Origin: Anaerolineae bacterium
GTDB taxonomy: Bacteria > Chloroflexota > Anaerolineae > Anaerolineales > Villigracilaceae
Assembly (NCBI GenBank): GCA_003484265.1
Contig: DNDO01000103.1
Coordinates: forward strand, 567 to 12,280
DNA: 11,714 bases
Direction: 5' to 3'
The notes below the pieces were generated by a model, which was given only the letters and a program-made list of their open reading frames with translations, did not search any database and was not told where the DNA came from. Made by a program: the position numbers and the translations under genes. The first letter of the stretch is position 1. Each line of letters starts with the position of its first letter. Shown piece by piece: positions 1 to 7,600 of this stretch.

Positions 1-614
1 AACATGTCCACGTCCGTGCCGTAGGCGATATAGGTCACCTTGTTTTCAGGCACGTCTTTGCCCATCATATACTCTTTATACGCAGGCGAATTTACCAGAA
101 GATGAGTTGCACGCGCATACAGGAACATCTCCAACCAACGTGCCAGCGCGATCACAATTGGGTTCTTCAACACGCCCATGCTCACGCCAAACTCGGGCCA
201 CAAGTCACGCACTTCGAGCAATAAAGGTTTACGCCGAATTAAAGCGACCACCCACGCCGAGACCGCCTGAAAGATCGGCGGCGTGGTACCCATTACCAGG
301 TCAATATCCTTCACTTGCAACGCTGTCCACACCGAACTAAACATAAAACTAAAAAAAGAAATGATTCGCCAAAAATAACTGCGATGCAATGCGGGATAAA
401 TGTACGAACGCAACACACGCACGCCATCGAAGCTCTGCTCAGCGAACAGGCCTGTCCGCGCCACGGTCCGCTGACCTGTTTGGTAGTTCAAGTCACTGGC
501 CACGATGACGAGTTCATGTCCGCGTGACTGCAAAAATTTCGCCATCTCAAAATGGCGCGTATGTCCCGGTTCGTCAGGTGAAACAAATGCTTGATTGATT
601 AACAGGATTCTCAT
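1..614 (-). CDS. Glycosyltransferase family 4 (WbuB-like), N-terminal part, cut by window edge
   Basis: This is the first 204 codons of a GT-B fold glycosyltransferase, likely transferring a sugar from a nucleotide- or lipid-linked donor during polysaccharide or glycolipid assembly at the inner face of the membrane. The protein starts MRILLINQAF, followed by a Gly-His pair at residues 17-18 and a first Rossmann strand ending LVIVASD. A hydrophobic stretch (residues about 80-98, SYFWRIISFFSFMFSSVW) could bind the membrane. The motif EVRDLWPE at 134-141 is typical of WbuB-like GT4 enzymes, and the segment near residue 190-203 (VTYIAYGTDVD) leads into the nucleotide-sugar domain. The reading frame stays open to base 1, so the donor-binding C-terminal half, including the catalytic E-x7-E region, lies outside. 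The ATG at 614 has no Shine-Dalgarno sequence; a -10 box sits 8 bp upstream, suggesting a leaderless mRNA. The family is well supported; sugar and acceptor cannot be told. Confidence 0.88.
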   Translation of the reverse strand, partial: MRILLINQAFVSPDEPGHTRHFEMAKFLQSRGHELVIVASDLNYQTGQRTVARTGLFAEQSFDGVRVLRSYIYPALHRSYFWRIISFFSFMFSSVWTALQVKDIDLVMGTTPPIFQAVSAWVVALIRRKPLLLEVRDLWPEFGVSMGVLKNPIVIALARWLEMFLYARATHLLVNSPAYKEYMMGKDVPENKVTYIAYGTDVDM

Positions 615-622
615 CGGGGGAG

Positions 623-631
623 ATTATAGCA
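623..631 (-). promoter_or_regulatory. Extended -10 promoter of the glycosyltransferase gene, leaderless type
   Basis: Reading the minus strand, TGC followed by a perfect TATAAT (628 down to 623) forms an extended -10 element. Only 8 bp (CTCCCCCG) separate it from the ATG at 614, so the expected transcription start falls at or next to the start codon. The hexamer 17 bp upstream (GAAGCG) does not resemble TTGACA, as is common for extended -10 promoters. Inferred from sequence only. Confidence 0.6.
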
Positions 632-640
632 TTGGGGTGT

Positions 641-674
641 GAATCCGCTTCGGGCTTAAGCGAGAGGCGGATTC
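641..674. repeat. 8-bp perfect inverted repeat in the divergent intergenic region
   Basis: GAATCCGC at 641-648 pairs with GCGGATTC at 667-674 around an 18-nt loop. A competing inner pairing is CGCTT at 646-650 with AAGCG at 658-662. It lies upstream of the glycosyltransferase promoter and has no following T-run, so it is not a clear terminator. It could be a protein-binding operator or a member of a dispersed intergenic repeat family; a single copy cannot decide this. Confidence 0.45.
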
Positions 675-791
675 TCTTTCGATGGGCACGTCATCCCTTT
701 ATCGCAAAGAATCCATCTTGAGAGTATTTGATAGTCCCGCCGCATAGAATTAAGTTCAGAGAAAGCAATTTTTTGAAAGGACTTTATACGC

Positions 792-1190
792 ATGGAAATC
801 CCAAGACACTGGAGACTCAAAAAGCAACGTTACGGACTGGTCGGCGAAGTCTGCCCGCACTGCGATCATAAAATATTCCCCCCGCGCGATATCTGCCCGA
901 ACTGTGGTGATGAAGCCAAGGAACAGTTCGCATTTAGCGGCAAGGGCGAAGTGTACTCCTATACCACCATCTATGAAGCGCCCGCAGGTTATGATGCCAA
1001 CGCTCCCTACACTGTGGCGCTCGTCAAACTGGACGAAGGTCCCATGATCACCGCCCAACTCACAGACGTCGACAACTCCGCTGTCTCGATCGGTATGCCT
1101 GTTGAAATGGTCACCCGCAAAATGAGGAACGACGGTGATGAACGAGGTTTGATCGTTTATGGGTATAAGTTTCGCCCCGCTGTAGCATAA
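792..1190 (+). CDS. DUF35-type zinc-ribbon and OB-fold protein
   Basis: A 132-residue protein with the two-part architecture of the DUF35/ChsH2-like family: an N-terminal helix and rubredoxin-like zinc ribbon with C21-P-H-C24 and C35-P-N-C38, then an OB-fold from about residue 48 to 125 (GKGEVYSYTTIYEAPAGYD, VALVKLDEGPMITAQL, IGMPVEMV). Family members act as scaffold or CoA-binding partners of thiolases, HMG-CoA synthases and acyl-CoA hydratases, forming complexes that pass acyl-CoA intermediates. All four zinc-binding Cys are kept and the length is normal. The start is supported by GAAAGGA at 775-781, 10 nt before the ATG. No thiolase or HMG-CoA synthase gene adjoins it here: the gene stands alone between a divergent glycosyltransferase and recQ, and a strong terminator directly follows. 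The acyl-CoA partner is therefore unknown. Confidence 0.88.
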   Translation: MEIPRHWRLKKQRYGLVGEVCPHCDHKIFPPRDICPNCGDEAKEQFAFSGKGEVYSYTTIYEAPAGYDANAPYTVALVKLDEGPMITAQLTDVDNSAVSIGMPVEMVTRKMRNDGDERGLIVYGYKFRPAVA

Positions 1191-1210
1191 ATTTCTTTAG
1201 GGGATATTTT

Positions 1211-1242
1211 CGCCCTGACAGAATCTGTCAGGGCGTTTTGTT
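1211..1242 (+). terminator. Rho-independent terminator after the DUF35-type gene
   Basis: An 11-bp perfect stem, CGCCCTGACAG (1211-1221) with CTGTCAGGGCG (1225-1235), has a 3-nt loop AAT and is followed by TTTTGTT. It begins 20 bp after the stop codon at 1188-1190. There is no T-run on the minus-strand side, so it should act only on plus-strand transcription. Its T-tract runs into the -10 region of recQ. Confidence 0.88.
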
Positions 1243-1247
1243 ATACT
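1239..1247 (+). promoter_or_regulatory. Extended -10 promoter of recQ, leaderless type
   Basis: TGT followed by TATACT (1242-1247) makes an extended -10 element, matching five of six consensus bases. The gap to the recQ ATG at 1255 is 7 bp (ATCGCCC), so transcription should start at or just before the A of the ATG. No -35 match stands at 17 bp; CTGACA inside the terminator stem (1215-1220) is a good -35 hexamer but would leave a 21-bp spacer. The element overlaps the T-tract of the terminator upstream. Confidence 0.6.
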
Positions 1248-1254
1248 ATCGCCC

Positions 1255-3459
1255 ATGTCTTCTCCCGCATCCATTCTCAAAGAGACCTTCGGCTATGACA
1301 CTTTCCGTCCGCTTCAGAATGAAGTGATCGAGAATGTACTGGCGCGAAAAGATTCACTTGCTGTCATGCCAACGGGCGGAGGCAAGTCGTTATGCTACCA
1401 AATCCCATCACTTTTATTTGAAGGTCTCACCGTCGTTGTCTCGCCGCTCATTGCATTGATGAAAGACCAAGTGGAGCAATTGCGTGCATATGGCGTGCCA
1501 TCTCTTTTTCTCAACAGCACCTTGTCGCCGCAGGAATATCAGGAGAACATGGAATATGTCCGCAACGGTGAAGTGAAATTGCTCTACGTTGCGCCCGAAA
1601 CACTTCTCACTTCACGTATCCTTGCGCTTCTCGATTCAATTCAACTCGATTGCATCACCATAGATGAAGCACACTGTATCTCCGAGTGGGGACACGACTT
1701 CCGCCCCGAGTATCGGCAGATCGTTGAAGTGCGCAAACGATTCCCCAATGCAGTTTGTCTTGCACTGACAGCCACCGCCACATCGCGCGTAAGGCAGGAT
1801 ATACGAGCAACGCTTAAGTTTTCCACCACCAACGAATTCGTGGCCAGTTTCAACCGCGAGAATCTTTACATCGAAGTCCTTCCCAAAGGGGATACCTTTG
1901 GACAAACGATTGATCTACTCGATCGTTACAAAGATCAGTCGGGTATCATCTATTGTTTCTCTCGCAAACAAGTGGACGAACTTGCCTCTTACCTTGCCAC
2001 AAAAAAATATTCTGTCCGCCCGTATCATGCGGGGCTTGACGATTCTGATCGCCGTAAAAATCAAGAAGCATTCATCCGTGATGAAGTGCAGATCATGGTT
2101 GCGACCATCGCGTTCGGCATGGGCATCAACAAACCCAATGTGCGCTTCGTCATGCACTTCGATCTGCCCAAGAGTATCGAAAGTTATTATCAAGAGATCG
2201 GTCGCGCAGGACGCGATGGCTTGCCCGCGCATTGTCGACTACTCTATAGTTATGCGGATGTTTCAAAATTGAATTATTTCATTGATCAAAAAGCAGGCGA
2301 AGAGAAACGCATCGCCAAACAACATCTGGATGCCATCGTACGGTATGCAGAGGACGAAAGGAACTGCCGCCGCAAGCCTCTCCTCAACTATTTCGGCGAA
2401 ACATACCAGGCCGATAACTGCTCCTACTGCGACAACTGCACCTCCGCCCCCACCCCTCTCGCAGACATCACAATCTACGCCCAAAAGTTCCTCTCGTGTG
2501 TCAAGCGTGCGGATGAAAAGTTTGGTGCAGGTCACATCGCAGATATTTTGCTCGGCTCGAAAAACGAAAAGGTCCTGCGCTGGGAACACAATACACTCTC
2601 TACGTATGGCATCGGCAGTGAGTTGACAAAAAAACAGTGGATGCATATCGCTCGTCAACTGTTGACGATGGGCTATCTCAAGCAGGAGGGTGAGTATCAC
2701 ACACTGAGTCTCACGGTCAAAGCGTTGGAGTCGCTCAAGAAAAGAGAAACAATTTTCGGCGTCATGCAGGAAGCGAAGCGCATCCAAAAGAAAAGTAAAA
2801 AGAAATTCGAAGTCGAATATAACAATGCAGTGTTTGCCATTCTTCGGCAGAAACGCAAAGAAATGGCTGACGAAGAAGGTGTTCCGCCGTATGTGATCTT
2901 TTCAGACCGAACGCTGATCGAGATGGCGGCATATTATCCGCAATCTAGTAAGAGCTTACTTGATATTGCTGGTGTAGGACAGGCAAAGCTGGAAAAATAT
3001 GGCGATGTGTTTTTGGAAACGATCAAAGCCTATTGCGAAAAGCGTGGATTACATGAAATCCCTCATCCACAACCCACTCTCGCCGCCAGCCCGGCACCCA
3101 AAGGGAAGGGGAATACACTCAGCGCGCGCGGACGAATCATTGGCGAAGCATTCAACGATGGCGCGAGTGTGCAAGAGTTGATGCAGCAATACGGGATAAA
3201 GACAAACACTATTCTTGACTATTTATACAAATATCTGCTGGCAGGAAATGAATTACGAAACAATGGCGATCTGCAATCGCTCTTATCTGCGTCACCGGAT
3301 CAACAACAAGCTTCTTTTTCCGCATTCGATGAACTCAGCCCAACCTATCTCAAGCCCGTGTTCGACAAACTAAACAGCGAGTTGAATTATGATGAGTTGA
3401 AAGTTCTGCGGATGATGTATTTGATCTCGCATCAAAATGACAATCACAATGAAGAATAA
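1255..3459 (+). CDS. recQ: ATP-dependent DNA helicase RecQ, with C-terminal HTH domain
   Basis: A 3'-5' superfamily 2 DNA helicase acting in recombination repair and fork processing. Visible in order: motif 0 FGYDTFRPLQ (12-21), Walker A TGGGKS (40-45), DEAH box (137-140) followed by the RecQ aromatic loop CISEWGHDFRP (141-151), motif VI QEIGRAGRDG (313-322) with arginine-finger candidates R317 and R320, and a four-Cys zinc site C371, C389, C392, C395 like the E. coli one. The winged-helix RQC domain covers about 413-500 and HRDC about 518-600. The region 622-665 resembles the HTH_40 domain found at the end of some long RecQ proteins. At 734 residues it is longer than the roughly 600 of E. 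coli RecQ, mainly from this tail. All catalytic motifs are intact. The ATG has no Shine-Dalgarno sequence and fits leaderless translation; this start places motif 0 at the usual distance. The 3' end overlaps the next gene. Confidence 0.96.
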   Translation: MSSPASILKETFGYDTFRPLQNEVIENVLARKDSLAVMPTGGGKSLCYQIPSLLFEGLTVVVSPLIALMKDQVEQLRAYGVPSLFLNSTLSPQEYQENMEYVRNGEVKLLYVAPETLLTSRILALLDSIQLDCITIDEAHCISEWGHDFRPEYRQIVEVRKRFPNAVCLALTATATSRVRQDIRATLKFSTTNEFVASFNRENLYIEVLPKGDTFGQTIDLLDRYKDQSGIIYCFSRKQVDELASYLATKKYSVRPYHAGLDDSDRRKNQEAFIRDEVQIMVATIAFGMGINKPNVRFVMHFDLPKSIESYYQEIGRAGRDGLPAHCRLLYSYADVSKLNYFIDQKAGEEKRIAKQHLDAIVRYAEDERNCRRKPLLNYFGETYQADNCSYCDNCTSAPTPLADITIYAQKFLSCVKRADEKFGAGHIADILLGSKNEKVLRWEHNTLSTYGIGSELTKKQWMHIARQLLTMGYLKQEGEYHTLSLTVKALESLKKRETIFGVMQEAKRIQKKSKKKFEVEYNNAVFAILRQKRKEMADEEGVPPYVIFSDRTLIEMAAYYPQSSKSLLDIAGVGQAKLEKYGDVFLETIKAYCEKRGLHEIPHPQPTLAASPAPKGKGNTLSARGRIIGEAFNDGASVQELMQQYGIKTNTILDYLYKYLLAGNELRNNGDLQSLLSASPDQQQASFSAFDELSPTYLKPVFDKLNSELNYDELKVLRMMYLISHQNDNHNEE

Positions 3460-4678
3460 TTGGGACGTCATCATCGCTGGCGGCGGACCTGCGGGATTCT
3501 TCGCCGCGATCCGTTGTGCGGAGTTGAATCCGAAGTTGAATGTGTTGATCATTGAGAAGGCAAGCCAGACGCTTGGCAAGGTGATCATATCCGGCGGCGG
3601 GCGCTGTAATGTTACACATGCATGTTTTGAACCAGCACAATTGATCACGTATTATCCACGTGGAGGGAATGAGCTGCGCGGGGCGTTCAGTCGCTTTCAA
3701 CCGCAGGATACAGTCAAATGGTTCGAGTCGCGCGGAGCGAAGTTGAAGACTGAAGCCGATGGACGGATGTTCCCTGTAACGGATGATTCGAATACGATCG
3801 CGGAATGTTTGCGAGAGTCCGCACGGAAGGCTGGGGTGAAAGTAGAACCCAGGACGAGTCTGCTTGGGGTGGAGAAAGGTCAAAGAGGTGGATTCAAGAT
3901 CGAGGTATGGAAAGATGCGAAGGTTCTTCATCTCCAAACAAAGAAATTATTACTTGCCACAGGCAGTGATCGCAAGACGCTCGAAATTTTGAAGTCGCTT
4001 GGGCATTCCATCGTTGACCCTGTCCCCTCATTGTTTACGTTCAATATCAAAGATAAACGCATTGACGGGTTGGCAGGCGTATCGGTTGAAAAGGTAACCG
4101 TGGAAATGGATTCGATCACACAGCGCGGACCACTGCTTATCACACATTGGGGCATGAGCGGACCTGCTGTGTTGCGTCTCTCAGCATGGGGCGCACGTGA
4201 GTTGTTCGAGAAAAAGTATCGCGCAACATTGACAGTGAATTGGCTGGACGATTATTCATTCGATAAAGCTCTAGACATTCTACAGAGAAATAAAGACTGG
4301 AAAGATAATGTCCGCAAGAAGGTTGCGACAAACCCTGCGTTCTCGCAGATCCCATTAAACCTGTGGAAGCAGTTGGTTCAATTTGTCGGCGAAAAGAATT
4401 GGGGGGATGTCTCAAAAGCGGAATTGCGCAGGCTGGCAAATGAATTGACGGCTGGTGGGTTTGAGGTTCAAGGCAAGGGACAGTTCAAAGAAGAGTTCGT
4501 TACATGCGGCGGTGTGAATCTAAAGGAGGTGGACTTCAAAACCATGCAAAGCCGAGTTGTGGAGGATCTATTCTTTGCAGGTGAGGTATTGGATATAGAT
4601 GGCATCACAGGTGGTTTTAATTTCCAGTCCTCTTGGACAACGGGGTGGCTGGCGGGGAATATCTTATGCAAACAATAG
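3437..4678 (+). CDS. BaiN/YhiN-type NAD(P)/FAD-dependent oxidoreductase (HI0933-like)
   Basis: A 413-residue flavoprotein of the HI0933/YhiN/BaiN family. The N-terminal dinucleotide-binding motif is GGGPAGFFAA (15-24), then IIEK ending the second beta strand, and the family signature SGGGRCNVT at 52-60. The C-terminal FAD motif FFAGEVLDIDGITGGFNFQ begins at residue 379 and holds the family's GEVLDxDGxTGGFN(F/L)Q pattern. Length is close to the usual 400. Members include BaiN, linked to bile-acid dehydroxylation, but most have no known substrate, so none is assigned. The first ATG overlaps the end of recQ by 23 bp; a second in-frame ATG at 3449 (Met5) would give an 11-bp overlap and a terminus more like relatives. 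Neither has a clear Shine-Dalgarno sequence, so translation is probably coupled to recQ. It converges on the cyclase gene with a 9-bp gap. Confidence 0.9.
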   Translation: MTITMKNNWDVIIAGGGPAGFFAAIRCAELNPKLNVLIIEKASQTLGKVIISGGGRCNVTHACFEPAQLITYYPRGGNELRGAFSRFQPQDTVKWFESRGAKLKTEADGRMFPVTDDSNTIAECLRESARKAGVKVEPRTSLLGVEKGQRGGFKIEVWKDAKVLHLQTKKLLLATGSDRKTLEILKSLGHSIVDPVPSLFTFNIKDKRIDGLAGVSVEKVTVEMDSITQRGPLLITHWGMSGPAVLRLSAWGARELFEKKYRATLTVNWLDDYSFDKALDILQRNKDWKDNVRKKVATNPAFSQIPLNLWKQLVQFVGEKNWGDVSKAELRRLANELTAGGFEVQGKGQFKEEFVTCGGVNLKEVDFKTMQSRVVEDLFFAGEVLDIDGITGGFNFQSSWTTGWLAGNILCKQ

Positions 4679-4687
4679 TTTTTTACT

Positions 4688-7600
4688 TTAATCGAGGAAC
4701 AATTCGAGAACTATGGACTGATTTAGGAATGATTCCTTGAGTCCGACCTTTGCGAGTCTTTCTGCAATAAAAGAAACAATAATGCGTGCCCGCTTAAGAT
4801 AAACATCCGCTTCCTGTTGTCTACCAAGTTTTCGATTTACGCCAGCAAGTGTCGCTTGGATGGACCAAAGGTGATGCTTTGCATCCAGCTTTTCGGCAAG
4901 GGAGCAGGCTTCCGTCAGGGTTTGGTGCGCCTCGTTGAGTCTGCTCAATCCGATCAGTGCATCCGCTTTTCGATGATTCACTTCGTGAAGGTCGACACGG
5001 CTTATAGGTATTAATCTAGTGAGAAGATCATCACTGAGCGATAGAGCCGTTTGGTAATTTTTTCTTCCCAGTTCCAATTCTATATTCGCCAAACCAGCCA
5101 TCGCAGCAAAGCGCGGATATGGAATTGCGATCGGCTGTAACCGCTCCGTGCCGGCAATCTTTTCCGCAGAGTCAAGCTCGCCATTAAACAAGTGAAGTCT
5201 AACCAGGATAGCCATCGGAAGCGATTTCCAATCAGGCATTTTTTCGATGGCAAGGTCTAGAGCCTGTTCTGCCATTTCCTTGCCACGCCTGGCATCTCCA
5301 TACGAACCATAAAACCATGCCAACAGGGGACGCATGGCAACGGTGCTGGCGATCAAACCGCCCATTTCACCTGCACGAATGTTTTCTGTCGCAAACTTGA
5401 TCGCCAGATCCGGAAGCCCTCTATCAAAATAAATGAATGTCGCAGGGACGCGGCTGTACGATTGCCCCCAATGATTATCTGTTTCCTTGCTGATCTCCAA
5501 AGCCTGTTCAGAAAGCAACAATGCCTTGTCATAATTCCCGGCGAATAGATTCGCTACAGCAGAAGCACTAAGATTATCCGCCAGCATGACCTTGTTACCT
5601 TGTTGTTTCCAAAGCTCATGCGCCTCGTCAAACACCGAAAACGCCATTTCAAAATTTCCTGTGCCCTGATAGACACGTCCTGCGTCATTTAGTGTAAAAG
5701 CCAATTGGTCAAGGTCGTTTATCTGCCGCGCCAATTCAATTGTGGGTCCGCAATGTTGAAGGGCTTCCGACAGGCGATTGGAAAACAAGTAATTAAGCAT
5801 GAGATTCCAGTGCAGCTTTGCTTGTGCAGGGATATCCCCCAATTCAACTGCCAATCCAAGCGCCTGCATATACATACGTTCTCCCAATGAAGGGTTATGG
5901 ACTGGTGTGAGAGTGGAATAAATCGTGGCATGAGCGGTTAAAGCGCTTAATTCCATGGAACGGTCTTCCCGCTTAACTGAGTAGGCTTGCATGTTATCGT
6001 AGGTTTCCAATGCCCGGCCATAATGACCTGAAAGCTCATAAGACTGCCCAAGTTGGAGATAAATCTGGGTTATTTGTTTGGCATCCGCATTATCCCTTTT
6101 AGCCACTTCGAGCGCACGGCTGAAATGTGTCTCTGCTTCAGCATTGGCATACAACCGCGCAGACTTTTCACCCGCGATCAAGTCATATTTTAATGAGCGT
6201 TCATCCCCTGCTTTGTAAAAGTGATAGGCAAGCAAGGGAGCAAACTCCTCAATACGGTTTGAATGAATTTCCTCCATCGTCTCACCGATCTGCCTGTGAA
6301 GTTGTGCACGTTTCTTTATTAAGATGGAATCGTATGTCGCCTCTTGAATCAACACGTGGCGAAACGCGTATTCGGCGCTCACCGCTTCGATGAGGCTGGC
6401 TTCGGTCAAATATTGAATGTGAGGGTCAAGTCCGCCATTCAAGCCCGTTAATCGTTTCAATACGCGCAAATCGAACAACCGTCCGATCACCGCCGCATCT
6501 TGCAATACATGTTTGGATGATTCGGGCAGGCGGTCAACGCGCGCGCTCAACACACCGCGCAGGGTATTCGGCAATAAAATCTTTGCTTTGTCCCCCACCC
6601 CTTTCCAATGACCACCCTCGTCGACGATCTGCTTCGTCTCGATCAACGAACGAATGATCTCTTCAATGAAGAATGGGTTGCCCTCCCCTTTGCTGACGAT
6701 CAAATCTCGGATGGGTTTCGGCAACTCATTTGCATCCAGCAGGTTATTCAATAGCGTTTCAGTTTGAGTCGCCTCTAACGGTTCTATTTCGATCAAGTGA
6801 AATTCACTCCCCAATTTCCCTTTCATGTCATTGATCGAATCCCAACCCGCTGTTGTCTTATCGGGGCGGGACATACAAATAAAGACGATCGGCTGTTCTT
6901 TGTTCAAATCGACAACGTTGAGTAATAGATCCAGTGACGCCTCATCCGACCAATGCAGATCGTCGAACACGATCACTAACGGACTCTCCACCGCCAATCC
7001 GCACAGAAATCCGCGTGTCGCATCGACCATCCGTTGTTTAAGCGCGTCGCCTTGATAGCCCAACACAACCTTTGCGCTCTCCTCGCTTTCCACCGCCAGC
7101 ATCGCCTCCAAAAACGGGATATCGCCGCCAGGTAATGTGCAGCACTCGCATACATATCCCAACTTGCGGCGAACTTCCGCAGGCGTATCTTCTTCATTAG
7201 CTTCTACAGATTGGCGGATGACCTGCCGCCACGGATGGTAACTGACGGAACGCGTATAGGACAACGAGTCGCCTCTCAGCCATTTGAAACTCGAATCGGA
7301 CTTCTTCAACTCATTGATCAAAGTGGACTTCCCCAACCCCGCCTCACCTACTACAGCGACAACTGATCCTGCTCCATCGGCCAAATCTTTCAACCGATCT
7401 CTGAGCAATGTCAGTTGTGCATCACGCCCTACCAAGGGTGATGACAAACCTTCGAGTCCGCGCAACTGCCCAGGCGTGGATTTGACTCCCAGCACGCGAT
7501 ACGTTTTTATCGGCGCAGACTTCCCCTTAACTTCCACTTCGCCCAACGGCTCGACATTGAAAAATGGTGCAACAAGTTTATACGTTTCATCCGAGATTTG

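Noticed and set aside
107..527. Two short plus-strand frames at the left edge
   Set aside because: They are antisense to the partial glycosyltransferase, which has clear GT4 motifs and runs unbroken to the window edge.
2263..2787. 174-codon open frame on the minus strand opposite recQ
   Set aside because: It mirrors the zinc-binding and winged-helix part of RecQ. No motif is visible and it has no independent start signals.
3350..3937. 195-codon minus-strand frame across the recQ/flavoprotein junction
   Set aside because: Both plus-strand proteins are well conserved through this region, and the antisense translation shows no family features.
4675..4714. Possible terminator at the convergent junction of the flavoprotein and cyclase genes
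   Set aside because: Only a 6-bp AT-rich stem (ATAGTT with AACTAT) with a 28-nt loop can be drawn; T-rich sequence lies in the loop rather than after a stable GC stem.
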